This document shows, one piece after another, positions 21,869 to 36,000 of a stretch of DNA of 64,000 nucleotides. Source of the stretch: Symbiodinium natans (Eukaryota; Sar; Dinophyceae; Suessiales; Symbiodiniaceae); the NCBI GenBank assembly GCA_905221605.1, contig CAJNDS010000247.1, positions 580,638 to 644,637 on the forward strand, given 5' to 3'. The notes under the pieces were generated by a model. That model did not search any database. It worked only from the letters and a program-made list of their open reading frames with translations, and had not been told where the DNA came from. How positions within the stretch are numbered: position 1 is the first letter of the stretch; each line of letters begins with the position of its first letter. A program made the translations under genes and the position numbers.

Positions 21869-21985
21869 TAACCCCCCCCCCCGCCCCGCCCCCCGCGCCC
21901 CCCACCCCCCTCCGCCCCCCCCCGGCCCGCGCCCCCCCCCCCCCCCCCCCAAACCCCCCCCCCCCAACCCCCCATCCCCCCACCC
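21869..21985. repeat. C-rich low-complexity block
   Basis: Runs of C interrupted by single G, A or T. The apparent proline-rich frame here is a by-product of composition. Confidence 0.85.
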
Positions 21986-23784
21986 GCCCCAAGCCCACCT
22001 TGAACCCGCCCTTGCGGGGGTCCTGTAATCGAAAGCGGCTCGTCGAAAACCTCACTGCCGTCCGGGGGGGAGGGGGGTGGGCAAGGGGAGCTTCAAGCAT
22101 CTAATCGTCTCTTTTGGCGCATTGAGGTCAACGGCGTGGTGCAAACATGAATGAGGCTCTATTGCGAACAAAGGTCCATGAAGGGCCCCAACTCTAAACC
22201 CTATGACCCCTCCCTACAAGCCCTGACAGCCCTAGACGCCATAAGCTCTATAAACCCCACCACCCGGACCCGAAGCCCTACAGCCCCAAGCACCCTCTTA
22301 AACCCTACATCCTAAACCCGAAACCCTAAAACCCCAAAACCCTAAGAACCTAAACCCCAAACAGTGGCGTCAAGACTTCAAGGACCCCACGGGGGGGGTC
22401 CCTTCCGGCCGCTAAGCCAAGGATGGGACAGCGCTGTCTCACCCTTCTCGGGCCCGGGCTTGGGTTTGGGTTTAGTATGGTTCTTTAAGGGTTTAAAGTT
22501 TAGAGTTTAGGGTTTTGAGGATCTCTAGGGATTTAGGGATATTTGGGGTGCAAGGGACTTGACAAAACTCAGCAGATCTGTGCGGGCATCCCGCTTGAAT
22601 GTTGCCTGGATCAGTGTCTTGGACTGGTCCTTCGCATGCGCCGGCTTGCGAGGCATCACAGAGATTCAAGCCGCGGTTTGTTTCGCCACTGACACGCGTG
22701 TCATTATGTGGCCGTGGGTTTCGAGGCAGTCGTGTACAGGCATTCGACGCATCGTAGAAGCTCCAGTTTGAACAGCCGCCAGGTGCCTGGTGCCGAAAAA
22801 GTAGCTCCCCCGGGGGCATGGACTCATGACCGTAAACCCTACACCCCACATCCTAAACCCTAAACCCTAAAACCCTCTGCTTTTCGGAGCCGTTGATCAG
22901 TTTGACGTTGGTTCGCAGAGGCTCTGAAAGAAGGTTTGGGTTCGGCGTTTTTTGGTCGTTACAGGCGATCCAGATTGCTGAGGGCGCAAGACGGAGCCCT
23001 AAACTCCTTAAACAACGAAGCTTCACAAAAAGAAACTCAAGCCGTAAACAAACCTAACCCTCAAACCCGAAAGTCCTTGAACATCTAAGGAGCCTGAACC
23101 CGCAAAACCCTTAAGCCCGAACACCCCTAAAGCCCCAAACTCTCAGACAGGCCTGGGCTTCTTGCCGCCGACACGTCGCACCGCAGGCGCTCAGCGGGTG
23201 GGGCTGAGCTACTTGGGGCTCGGTGTGATGCCACGTGGATCCATCTATTTGCCCCCCCCCCCCCGCCCCTTCCCCACTCTGGTTCTTGGTCTGTAATTCA
23301 TGGTGGGTTTAGGGTTAGGCTTCAGTTTCTAGGGTTTTGGCGTTGTTCATGGCCCCCGTTAGGGTTTAAGATTTCGGGTTCCCGGTGTTCCCACCCTCTC
23401 TGCCAATAGCCCTCCCCCTCCCCACCGCTGCGGTGTATGGTCTGTGGTTCGTGGTGGGTTTAGGGTTTAAGGTTTAGGGTTTGGGGCCAGTTTTTCGCAC
23501 TCTACCCCCCGGCTTGGGGCTGAGGGTTCCTGTTCAAACCCTCTCTCCTCTGCTGCTGTGCGCCCCGGGCACTTTCCGGCCATCCATTCCCTCCCCTCTG
23601 TGGTATTCTGTGCTGTTTGTCAGGGATCGGTTCCCTTGAGGTGAACACCATTAGAAGGGATGGCTCCTTTGAACAAAGGCTCGCCCCGGAAGATTGTCAG
23701 CCCTGCACCCTTGTGTTTCTGTCAGAAACAGCTGCTATACTCTACGTGGAAATCTGTACACATGCTTTTTGCAGACTGTGGGCT

Positions 23785-23935
23785 ATATATATATATATAT
23801 GTGTATATTAATATGTATGGATGTGTGTATGTATGTATGTATGTATGTATGTATAGATAGATAGATACATACATACACATGTATGTGTGTATATGCACAT
23901 GTGTATACACATATATGTATACGCGCGTGCACTTT
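23785..23935. repeat. AT and GTAT microsatellite
   Basis: (TA)n, (GTAT)n and (GATA)n tracts in succession. Confidence 0.9.
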
Positions 23936-23977
23936 GAGATGTGCCATCCCAGCCCCCCCCCCCCCCCCCCGGAGCAG

Positions 23978-24009
23978 GTGTTGACAACACTCTGCGAGCT
24001 GGGCCCCTC
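23978..24009 (+). CDS. Kinase exon, VLTTLCELGPS
   Basis: AGCAG|GTG opens VLTTLCELGP plus two bases. A GT donor (GTACCT) follows. Joined to the next exon it gives LGPSYIKLGQ, the ABC1 consensus LGP(T)FIKLGQ. Donor and next acceptor share GTAC. Confidence 0.82.
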
Positions 24010-27000
24010 GTACCTTCCTTGCTTGTCCGTTTGTCATTTGGGGGCTGTGGGTTTCGGGAGGTATCGGAGCTCTCAACTCCCCGAAGAGCCCCCGCAAAAC
24101 GGGGCTCGTGAGTCAGGGAGCTCGGGCTTCAGGTTCGGAGATCAATGGAACTCCCTGTTAGTCCCAGGGTGGAAGGTTTCAGGGCTGACAAGGTAGTTGT
24201 AAACGCCAAGAAATTCGAAAAGCCTTTCGCGGGTCTGGCAGGCTCTTAAGGTTTTAGGGGATGTGTTCAATGTGTTCGGGAGGGACCCAGGAAGGTTCAA
24301 AGGGTTGCAAGGGGGGGGTGCCGAGGTCTCAGGGGGGGTGCCAGGGGGTCCAGGGTCTCAGGGGAAGCTCCAGACACGGGGGAGCGGAGGGCTCCCAAAA
24401 CACAGAGGGCTCCATGTGGGGTTGATGTAGATTGTCGGGCCCTTCCCCGATATTTTAGTGTAAAGGTAGACCCTCAAGAACCTGCGGACAACCTGACCGA
24501 GCCCTCATCAGAAACTAGAAGGCGTGGTCAAGGGAATACGCATGAGGGCCGTGCACTTCGGGTCAAGGTACATCAAGCTGGGACAGGCCTTGGCATCGCG
24601 TTTGAGGCTCAGCTATCCTGAAGCCTGGGCCCAAAGCCCAAATTTAGGGCCTAGGGTTCAGGGTTTCGGGTTCAGGGTTTACATAGGCTTTAGGGTTTAG
24701 GGTTTAGGGTTTAGGGTTTAGGGTTTAGCGTTCCCAACCCAGGGCCCGAAGGATCCAGGCGGCTTCGAAGAGATGCACCAAACAGCTCATCAATACACGC
24801 ATCCCGATGAAGGGTTCAGGGTTTAGGGTTTAGGGTTTAGGGTTTAGGGCTTGGGGTTTAAAGTCATGTCGGGGCGCGCAGACTTGCAACCTAGGGTCCA
24901 CTCACCTCACAGCTCCCCAATCTTACATGTCTTACACATCTTGGGCCTTAGAGCATGGGAGGCTTGGATCCTGGGTTTAGGGGTTGACCTTCAAAGGACC
25001 TCGTGTATGCCCGCATGTGCTTAAACGCAAGCTCAAGGCGATGCTTTCTTGAATTGTTGATGAGAGAGTACCATCCTGATCTGGACAAGGAGCACAAAAA
25101 CCACTCTGTTCACGTTACCGTTCTTTCAGTGTTTCTGTGTGGATAGGCCTAGTAAGAGGCCAAGTCTCATTGGTTTGAAGGCATTTGAAGGCATGTGGAG
25201 TATGTCCCTGAAGTTGGACAGAGACGCACACCTGATCGCGAAAGCTGAGATGTTCAGGGCCATTAGGTGCGTGCCCTTAGAAGCGTATGAGCGCCCTTAG
25301 AAGCGTAAGAGCGAGTGGACAGAGCCTGAATCCCAACCTCCCAGGCCCCGATCTGGTCACCTCGGAGATTGCCGACGAGTTGGTTCAGCTTCAGGCCGGG
25401 TTCAGAGTAATTTTGGAGCAGTGCCTGCATGTCGTAGGCGGCGTACGTACATTTCAAAGCTTACATGGGCGGGCTGCTCACATGACAAGCACAAAAAATG
25501 TAAGCCTGCGACAGGACGACCTCGCACCTTTTGATACGGCGCAAGCTCTGGAGATTATGTCGGAGGAGTTGGCACTTGCAGAGGAGCGCGGCGCGAGTGA
25601 GTTGGGATTTCCCGCTTCTCAATGCGCTGTTGTTTTCGACGGCTGGCCACTTCTCATAAGAGAACCCAAAGAGGTGCCATAATTTTGAGAACTGACCAGT
25701 TGTGTGCCGGAAGGATCGGGGTTCTGCCATGAAGCTGCTTTCGTCGGCTTCTTGGCATGGCTGCCTCGCCCAGAGGACACTTGTGTTTAGGGTTTCGGGA
25801 TTAAGGCTTAGGGTTAGGGTTTAGGGATGTAAAGTTTAGGGTGTGTGGCGTGGCCTTTTCCACTGGGCATCAGCGACAGTTAACCCCCACGAACCACCTT
25901 GCCCACCCCTTCCCCCCCCTCACCCCTTCCCGCCCAACCCCCCCTTTCCCCCCACAAAAAAGACCCGCACGAACCTCAGCCAGCCACCCACAGCCTTGAA
26001 CGCTGAATCCTGAACCTGGGAGTCCCTAAACAAAACTGGAAACAAGAGGTCGCTGGAGGACTCCAAGCCCATAGCAGCGGCCTCCCTGGGCCAAGTCTAC
26101 CAAGGCTGCAGGGGGTAAGGGCTCAAGACCTGTGGGTTGTTTCGGAAGGAAATCGGGTTTCTCTGTTCCAAGAAAATGGGATCATCCTAGGCTCCACATC
26201 TCAGGGGTTGGAATTGCCGAAAATGTCCGGGTCTAGGGAGCTGAGGCTCGTCTGAGGCTTGAGGAGTTTACAGGTTTCAAGGGCTGAGGGGGGTTCGATA
26301 GGTTCACTGGCACGGAGAGGCCCTCAAGAAGGTGACCTTGGGGAGTAAGATGTAGGGCCTTGTCCCTGGGTGCTGATGGTGCTGCTTATGGTTTGCGGGT
26401 GTGGGTCTTCGGGCTTCGAGGACGGCAGGATTTCGATTTGTCATTTTGGTGGTGATGGTGGTGGTGGTGGGGGTGGTTTTGTGGTGGTGGTGGTGCTGCT
26501 GCTGATGGCATCGCATTGCAGATGGGGACTTCGGACACCAGCTACTCGTACAACTTTGAAGAACAGTGTCCGGGAGACCATGAGACCCCGTCATCCTACC
26601 AGCTCTCATGAACATCGAGCACGGCCAGGTAAGGGGTCGGAGTAAACTACTAATAGTATTCCCGTATGGAATCCCCTCCCCCCCAAACAGAAAAACCCAA
26701 TAAATAAATACATATATATATATATATTTATAGCAAACCTATTCAAATTGTAGCAGAGGCTCAGAGTGCAGATTCATTTCTGCACGGCACCTCGCAGGTT
26801 TCGTCCGGGGTCGCAAGGTGGCTGTGAAGGCAGGGCGCCGTTTTCGGGTGTAGGGCGTAGGGCTTAGGGCCTAGGGCCTAAGGTTTAGGGTTTAGGGTGC
26901 CCCGAAGAACGGAAGGGACTGCTTGGGTCGTTTAACGAGTCGAACCGATGGTGGCACCACCACTTGCCAAGGACCTTGAGGCGTGATCCCAACCCCCCGA

Positions 27001-30000
27001 CCCAGGTCGACAGAGTCTTGTGGATCTCTGCAAACAAGGCCTATAAGAGCTTTTCTGTCTCCTTTACTGCGGCATGTCTCCACAATCCCAAGAACACTAA
27101 ACCCTAAACCCTAGGGTCGGCCATAGTACCCTGTAACGCCTCTACAAAAGGGCCCTTTATTGGGTTGACTCTGGCGATTTAATAAGGCCTGAGAGCCCAT
27201 CCTGGCCCATAGAGCCCCAAAAGCCCCTAGAGCCATAAACCCTGAACCCTGAACCCTGAACCCTGAACCCTGAACCCTGAACCCTGAACCCTAAACCCTA
27301 AACCCTAGACCCTAAACCCTAAACCAATTCCTGAACTCCCTCAAAAGAAACGAAGCCTAAGAGGTGCAGCGGCCGGACGTGCGGCGCCTTGCGGCCGCGG
27401 ACGCCGCGCTATTGAGGCTGAGTGGTCCTAGGACAATGGGTGGGGTTTCTCGGGTTTGTAGGGTTTCTAGGGTTTTCAGGGTTTTCAGGGTTTCTAGGGT
27501 TTCTAGGGTTTCTTGTTTTTCTAGGGTTTCTAGGGTTTCTAGGGTTTCTAGGGTTTCTAGGGTTTATCGGGTTTCTCGGGTTTCCAGGGTTTCTAGGGTT
27601 TGTAGGGTATATATATATATATATAGGGTTTTCAAGAATTGTTTTAAAGGCTTTTAGGGTTCAGAGTGTTCAGAGGGTGTATAGGTAAGGAGACGGAGCG
27701 GCGATCGTCCGAGGACTTGGTCTTCTTCGTCTGCCTACTTTGGACCATGAACCAATCGACGGTGAGTATAGGGACCTTACTAATTAGAATAGGGTTTTGG
27801 GGGCTACTACAGTATATTTATATAGGGAGCAGAAGGGAAGACTATTCGTACTGATCCCGATGATTCTTTCGAGAGGCACCTTGGTTTGCACTCCACTCCC
27901 GTGAAGACGTCTAAGGCCCTCCATTTTCTCTTGTAGTGGCTTGTTCCCCCAGCGGCGAAACTGAGAATTCTCACCCCCCAATCAGTTCGGTGACTAAGTC
28001 GGGCATCGCCATGACAAACCTTCGAGACTCCCTGGCCCAGTGAATTCGGCACTGGGACTGGTAGGAGGGTGCGGCTCTGTGTCACGCGTTATTGGCTACT
28101 ACAGGTGGCTACAACAAAGGAGGCCACAATCGGCAGGGTTAAGCAAGCCTTTATGAAGCGCCCTTGTTTTTTTTGGGGGGGGCCGTTGGCCATCTGCGAC
28201 CTGTAAGTTGATGAAAAACCTAAAGTGAGCTTGTTATGGGGAAAGGGTGGGGCAGTAACATTCGCTGATGTATGCACGAAACGCCTTGTGTCCTGCTGTG
28301 CCGCCAGAAGTGCTAATCAATCTACTGTAGCCCTTGCATCGGTAGGGGCTTAGCGTGCAGACAGTAGAGTCCCTGCTGCCTAAACCCTCCCACTATATTT
28401 AGATATATTTAGTTGGGGTGCTCATTCAGATACTTCTGTTCATCTTTAACACCCCTAAAACCCAATCTCTAAACCCGGCGGCTCGAATCAAGTCATTGCC
28501 GCTCTTGCGATCCCTGAACCCTAAACCCTAAACCCTAAACCCTAGAACCTAGAATCTAGGAATGGCAAGAGGGCTCCAAGGATGAGGCTTCGGTGCTCAC
28601 CGAGGGATGTTGCCGCCTCATAGACCTGCCACCTGCTAAGATCCGAAAAGAGGCCCCTAAGCGCTCCTATATCCCCTTGGGAATAACTTACAATTCTTGT
28701 TTACAGAAAAACCCAAGAGGATTTCTACTAAGGTTCTAAGGGGAGTATAGCCTCAACTTCAACTCCAGACAAGAAGGACCGTTTCTGCTTCTCTTGAGGT
28801 CTTTTTTTTTAAAGGGGAGTCCTACCATTTTAGGGGGTCGACTTAGGGGGCCCCCCTATTTTCGTAAAACCCCATATCCACCTCAGCCGCAAACGCATAA
28901 AACCCAAACTGGTACTTGAAGGTTCATGGTACTTACGAACCAATTGTAACTGTACTTATAACCCTACTCAATAATACCCCTAAAGGGCCTTATAGGGGTT
29001 ATCCCAACTATAAGTAGGGTTATAAGCCCAGTGAAAATCTATCACCTTTGCAGAAGCACGGCATTGATGTATAGGCTTATCGCCGTGGCACCGGCTCACT
29101 GCAGGGCGCCCTTAGTGCAAAGGGAAAAAGCTGCCATTGATCCTGCGCGCCGCCGCTTGGATTTTCATGGTGAGCGGAGCCTTGCTGTAAGCAGGGTGAT
29201 CCGCTGGGGCACGCAAGTGCCGCGCTGCTGCGCCCACTCCGCAACAGGTCGGTAACCCTCCGGCCAACCTTTTCTCGCGCCCGCCTTTTTGCCGGCGCCT
29301 CGACTTTAGTGCTTCGCCTTTGCGCTGGCACGTGATTCGCAACAGCAATCATGGCTTCGAAACTCGACGTGGATCGATATGGTGTTCCTCAGTACTGCGG
29401 TGAGCCCGAACTATATGAAGAGTATGCTGAGCGCTGCTGGGATTTGTGGTACGGCCGCCTTGGCTCTGATCAGCTGCAGGTGGCGACGCCTGTCCACTTG
29501 AGGTCAGGGCTCACTGGTTCGGCCTACAACGCAGTCCGGAAGCTTGAGCACACCTCCCTCATCACGAAGGACACCGAAGGAAAGCCCTTTGAGAAGGGCC
29601 TCACCTTACTCTTAAAGACCCTTCGCGACAACATCGAGCAAGAGGCGCCGGTGAAGACCAATGAGCTGTTCTTCGGCGCCTTCTACTCCCCCCAGGTTTG
29701 GCGACTGCAGACGGAGAGTATGCAGCAGTATATTGTCCGCCGAGAACAAGACTTCCAGCGCCTTGAGGAGAACCTGGCTGGGTCAAAGATTCCAGACCAC
29801 ATTCGGGCCATGATGCTGCTGGCATTTGGAGGCCTGGACAGCAGAGAGCAGTTGAACGTGCTCGCCTCCGTCAACAACGAGTACGACTTCAAGAAGATAA
29901 GCCATGCCTTGAGGATCCAGTATCCTTCTTGCTCTGGTAAGCCTGTCCACCGCCGCGACTACCTTGGTTGCGGCCGCTCTTCGTCCTCTGCGCTGCCCCC

Positions 30001-33000
30001 TTCCACAAAGATGAAGCCGAAGTATTCGGGCCAACGCCATTTTGGCAAGGGCCGAAAGGGGTACGCCATGGTCACTTATGAGGACGAAGAGGAGAAAGAT
30101 GAGGGCGAAGACGCCTACTTCGAGGACGACGAGGCCATTGTGGATGAGGAAGCGCTGGAGGCTGACGGCTACTCGGACGACGACGCCTTGGAGGCCATGG
30201 TGTTAGACTATGACTTCGCGGATGAAACCGAGCTGGCCGATGCCTTCGCCGCCATCATGCAGAGAAAGAAGATGGCCCGGCCACAGGGCACCTCCAAGGG
30301 TGGCAAGCCGCAAAGCTTCAACTTTCAGGCCAAGGGCGAGGTCACCCTGGACCAGAGGGCCAAGGCCATCAAGTTCCTGAAGAGCGTGACGCCCTGCACT
30401 TCCTGCGGTCAGAAGGGGCACTGGGCCGGAGACGTCGAGTGCCCCAACGCCAAGAAAGGAGGGAAGGGCAATCGGCCGACGTCCCCGAAGAAGAAGACTT
30501 TCCCAAAGAAGAAGGCATCCTCAACTTTCTTTGTGCAAGACGGCGACGCTGAGACGCTCCTCGCCGCCGACAGCAAGACGCCTGTGGATGGTGAGGTGCT
30601 TGCCGTCGTCCCCGTTGACTCCCTCGGCCCCTCCTTCGACAAGTTCTCCAACCACTTCGAGATTGACAGCAACGAGTCCGAGGTCCTGATGGTTTTGAAG
30701 ACGGAGGATCTTTGCGAGCACTCCAGCTACAAGGGAGGCAATGAGCGAAACTTCCACAGGTCAGCCAATGGACATGTACGCCAGTTCTGGTGCAAGGAGC
30801 CTGAGTGCAACAAGGCAGTGATCACAGGTCGACGCCGTGAGCCACTGACACTCTGGAAGTACCTCGTCCAGGTTGCTCTTTGCGCCAAGCAGGGCTCCAA
30901 GGCTCGTTCCCGAGAGCTGTTTCAGAGGGTCACAACGGTCCGGCTTGCAGCTCTGGAAGAGCGAGAGACAGAGTTGCGCGCCGGCCCGCCTCCGAAACAG
31001 CAAGGTCATGCGTCACCTCCGGGAGCTGCTGGCTCTTGGCTTGTGGTTGCTTCACCTTCCTCCGCGCCGGCTTCTCCGTACCCAGCTTCTCAGGCAAGTT
31101 CTTCCAGCTCTTTTGTGGCGAAGATCGTGCGGGATGACCAGGTCGTCGAGCAACGCATATGGGTTTACGGAGTTTGCGTGGCTCCATCCTTGGAACTTCC
31201 ACCGTTCCCTGAGCTCTCGGCGGAAGACTCTGATGTGCTTTCCGCGCTGCCGTCGGATGGAACGCGACTTGGACCTGACACTCAGGACGTTTGAAGAAGT
31301 GTCCTCCTCGGCCGAGTGCTCGTGGTGGTGCTCCCAGATCCTCACCTTTGCCTTGCACAACAACCCTATGCGTCCAGAGGTCTACTCCTTCGCCTTCTAC
31401 CTCTACGGGCGACTTCGCTTGGTTCGGGATGCAGTGACCAGGTTGCATGGCGTCGGCTCGGACTCCGGGAAGCGAGTGTTGCGCCCTTCGGACATGATCA
31501 CCACCAGGCAGCTCAGAATACCTGTGGCTACTGACCCGCACCATCTTGAGCTTGTTTCTGAGCGCGACTGCGACGTGATGATGGTGACGCCCTTCACTTC
31601 GGAGGAATCCAGTGACATGACAGCCGCTGATTCGGAGATTCCTTCGTCCTATGTGACTTCAGAAGCAGATCCACCTGGACTGGCCATTTTGGACAGCGGA
31701 TGCACCCGAACTATGCACGGGTCAGTTTGGGCAGAGCGTTTTGAGGCCGAGCTGAAGAGCCGAGGCCTCGCCTTCCACTCCCTCAGCAAGAAGCAGATAT
31801 TCAAAGGCGTTGGCGGTCAGATCCAAAGCGACGTGGTGAAGGTCTATCCTATTGGGTTGGCCAAAGTCCACGGGGAGATGTGCTCGTCTGAGGCTCCCGG
31901 TGCTCTTCCTCTACTTCTTTCCAGGCCGTTCATGCAGCATCATTGACGTTGGCGCAGGAAAGGTGAGCTTCACTGCCATCGGCGTCAAGGACCTCCCCTT
32001 GGTCAAGACCTCCAGAGGCCACCTTGCAGTTGACATCTTGGACTTTGACCTTGACTCCTTCGAAGAGACCCACGCAGCAGAGGGCGAAGTCGTCAACCAG
32101 CTGGAGACAGCCCACAAGACCTATGTGGAAGACGGGTGCGAACCACACAATGTGCCTGAGGGTTGGAGCCCCGTCGACTGGTCCGACCATTTGGACCACG
32201 TCAGCTACATGCGTGCTGAGGTTGAAGCCTGGGAAGAGTTCCAACAACAGCAGATTGAAGGAAGGACCAACTGCGAGGATCCACGTGACGGAGAGGTCGC
32301 TGAGGACGTCCTCTACTTCGAGGAGACTGTCGCCAAGGACCCCGCCGTCTACCGCAAGACAACTGGCCGCAAGTTCAAGAAGCTCCTTTCCCTTTCCTCT
32401 GCTGTTGATGGAGACGATTTCTACTTCCGAAGGGTGCTCTCCGGCAAGACTCCCGTTCCCCACAGGCCACCTTTCGGCAAGACTTGGGTGAAGCAGTTGT
32501 TCGCCGGCCAGATGGGCATCACATTGCTTTGCGTTCTAGCCGGGATGAGCGTTGGAGTTCCCTTGGACTATGGCATCTCTGGTTGGGACGCGACCGCAGC
32601 GGCCGGACGAAAACAGCTGCACAACGATCTTCGAGCCGAGGATCCCTACTTGACCATCTTGACACCGCCTTGTGGGCCGTGGGGGCCATGGGGTCACTTC
32701 AACTTCGCTCGAGAACCTGCAGCTGCCACCGTTGAGTCACTGCGTGATGACGGCCGCCGTGTCCTCAAGTTGGTGAATGACATTGTGGTTGAACGCGTCA
32801 GGCACAAACGACATGTCTTCATGGAACAGCCCGGGTATCAGCAGTGGTTGTCGGAACCCGAGTTGGTCGGAGTCAACAATCTCATCGCCAATGGAGAGCT
32901 GCAAGTTATCCACGTGCGCGGCTGTCAGCTTGGCTACACAGACAAAGAAACCGGTCTACCTCATTGCAAGCCGGTGACCTTTGTGACAACTTTGCTGGTG

Positions 33001-36000
33001 GCCGAGTCCCTTTTTGCCGATGCCCAGTGTCCCGGATGCCAACGCGAGGAGCTCAGTGGCTCCAACAGAGGCGGCCCTAGAACTGGGCGCGCCGCCTCCT
33101 GGCCTCCGGAGTTGAACCAAAGAGTCCTGGAGACCCTGATACAGCAGTCTACGGTTGAACTGTGTGCTGCTCATCAAGCTCAAGAACAGATCCAAGAAGC
33201 TTTTCCGGCCGATGGGCATGGACAACGACGGCCACTACGTCCGTTGAAGCGCAGGCGACAGGGGCGCGTGTCTGTCTTAACCGATGAGTGCCATGCCCCT
33301 CCAGTCTACCTCCGGCCCAATGTGGAGCCCCAGCTACCTGACGACGTCACCGAGCGCACGTTGGCAGAGCTTCTCGATGAACCTAGTGCCGGCAGCAACC
33401 TGCGCTACCATGCTGCTGACGGTGACGATGCGAGTCACAGGGCGATCATGGCCGATCAGCTGGCGCCCACTCTCAGTCTCTCTGAACAAGAGCGGCGCCG
33501 ACGATGGCTGGAGTTGGACCCAGACCTTCGTAAATGCCTGCGTGTTCAGTTTGGGCATCCTACCAACAACACGCTCCAGCGCATTTTGCGCCGACAGGGA
33601 GCCCGACCTGAAGCCATCCGGGGGGTGGACCTACTTTCTTGTGATGCTTGCGGTGAGTCTCATCGCCGACGCCGTCCGAAGCCCGTTGTACTGCAAGGAT
33701 GTGGAGGCCCAGCTTTTCGCCTTCCTGAACGTGGTGTGTGACGCGACTGGCTTTCAGGTGGTCTCCTGTCTTGGCTTCGCGCGTGGCCCTCCGGCGAGCA
33801 AGGCCATCCTCCGTCATTTCTTGACTTCTTGGTCAAGCTGGGCCGGCCTGCCTGGCAGCATTCAAGTCGACCGTGGCAAGGAGTTCATGGCCCATTTCGC
33901 GGACTACCTGAAGACCTTTGGCGTGGAGCAAGAAGCGATGCCCTTGGAGGCCCCCTGGAAGTCGGGCAGAGTCGAGCGTTTGGGAGGACTCTGGAAGGAA
34001 GTGTTCACGAAAACAGTCTCCGACATGCAGTTGGCCGGAATCCAGGACATGATCGTTGCTACATCCATCGTGACCCAAGTCAGAAACAGCTTCCCGCGAA
34101 GTTCTGGCTACTCACCTAACCAGTGGGTCCTAGGGAAGCCCGAGGTGAGGCTACCCGGCAGCCTTCTCATTGATGATGAGGCGGAGCGTCTCGAGGTCCT
34201 CGAAGCCGCAGAGAACCCTGACTCTGCAATGGCAAAGAATCTTGGCATCCGTGAAGCAGCCCGAGTCGCGCAAATTCGGCTCGACACCGATGGCCGGATC
34301 AGGCGCGCTCTTCTTCACCAAAGTACGCCAACCAGGGGTCCGTATCCCGTGGGCTCCTACGTCTACTTCTATCGTGCCCAAACACACCCAGGGTCTTCAA
34401 GAACGTACCGCTGGCATGGTCCTGCCCGAGTGATTGGAGTGGAAGTTCGGAATCAGAGGCGCCTACAAGACCCAGATCAGCCTACCGATGGAGGCCAGCC
34501 TCACTCCTATTGGCTTCGTTATGGGCACTCGGTGGTCCTAGTCACTGGCGAGCAGCTTCGGTTCGCAAGCGAAGATGAGCTGCTGGCTGCTCATGCAGTT
34601 CCTCAAGAAGTCCTGGCCCCACCATATGCTCGAGGTGCGCGCGGTTATGTGGACCTACGCGCTCAGCCTGCGCAACGACCTGATGCGGCGTCGACTGCTA
34701 TCACACCGCGCCCAGCACAACCGTCGCGGACTTCAATGATACCTGGAACCTCTCTTCCAGTGGCTCTTGAGCACCTTCCTCCAGTACCTGAAGACGAGCC
34801 CGGCGGACTGTTGGACGAAACACAAAGGACGGGCGCAACTCTGCGGGCGAACATCCCTCAGGGACCATCGTCTTCTGGGGCAACTTCTGCGCCTTCAGCA
34901 CCTGCGACTGAAGGGCAAAGGACGGGCGAACCTCAACCTGAAGAAAATCCGGTGCAGCCAACGACCTCTATGTCAACTGAGCCAGAGCCCCTCCCTCTTG
35001 CACCAGCTTTGCGGCCTGCGGATGTTCCGGCAGCTCAACCGGCCGCTGCTGAAGTCCAGCCAGGCCCTCCTGCGCCGGCGCCTGCCAATATCTTCCGAGA
35101 TCCAGACCGACTTGATGGGTGCAATGCTGTGAGGCGCGTGCGACCTACTCCAGAGCAACCCTACATGGCCGAGGCGATCCTGGATGATCATTGGGAGGTG
35201 GCGCCTCTCACTCGTGTGGTCAGAGAAGCCCGACTGCGCCGGATGGTGAACGGGGTCGAAGAGTACGAGTTGGACACTGCAGACGAGGAAGAGGAGCTCG
35301 AGAACTTCATGTGCATGACTTCAGCCATAGAAGTATTCCTCACCGGGAAGGCAGTTCGTTCGGAAATTAAGCTGAAGGACCTTTCACCTGAAGACCGTCA
35401 AAAGTTCGCGCAGGCTATGGAGAAAGAATGGTCCTCATGGATGAAGTTCAACGCGGTGGAGATTCTCACACCTGATCAGGTTCTTGCACTTCCCTCTGAC
35501 GTGAAAGTTATCGGCACTCGTTGGGTGCACACAGACAAGAACCAGAAACAGCGTCTCTTGGCCCTCCACTTGCGAACCAAGACCGGCAAATCCGCTGAGC
35601 AGGTGAAGGCCGAGTTCCCTTTCTCTGCCAAGTCACGTTTGGTGGTGCAAGGACATCAAGAAGATGACGCAGGAATTCGAACGGACAGCCCTACCGCAAG
35701 CCTCCTGGCGTTCAACATGGTCTGCGCCGTCGCCGTGATTCAAGGATGGGCCGTGACTGCAAGCGATGCTTCAACCGCCTACCTCCAGTCCGAGGGGATC
35801 AGCAGGCTCTTGGTGCTTCGTCCTCCACGTCCACCTCCGCCAGGGGTGGGCCCCAATGACCTTTTGAGGGCCAAGGGCTCCATTTATGGGACAAAAGATG
35901 CTGGTCGTTCTTGGTGGAAGAAGCTCTACGCGACCCTCCGCAAGCACTCCTGGAGAATGTCAAGGCTCGAGCCCGCTCTCTTCATCTTGGCGAAAGGAGC

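Larger units (their letters stand above)
20560..23970. other. Stretch without assigned exons
   Basis: It probably contains the rest of the zinc-finger gene and the first exons of the kinase gene, but none could be identified. It includes a C-rich low-complexity block (21869-21985), CCCTAAA-type sequence at 22190-22360, 22836-22875 and 22990-23140, TTTAGGG-type sequence at 22450-22520 and 23300-23485, and an AT/GTAT microsatellite (23785-23935). Confidence 0.5.

Noticed and set aside
21804-22100. Proline-rich + strand and glycine-rich - strand frames
   Set aside because: They come from the poly-C block, not from a codon-biased sequence.
23785-23935. CRISPR-like or tandem array
   Set aside because: Simple 2-4 bp units without spacers; nothing in the window looks like a CRISPR array.
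27438-27657. SRVSRV-repeat frame as a repetitive protein
   Set aside because: It is the GGGTTTCTA minisatellite directly after a kinase exon.
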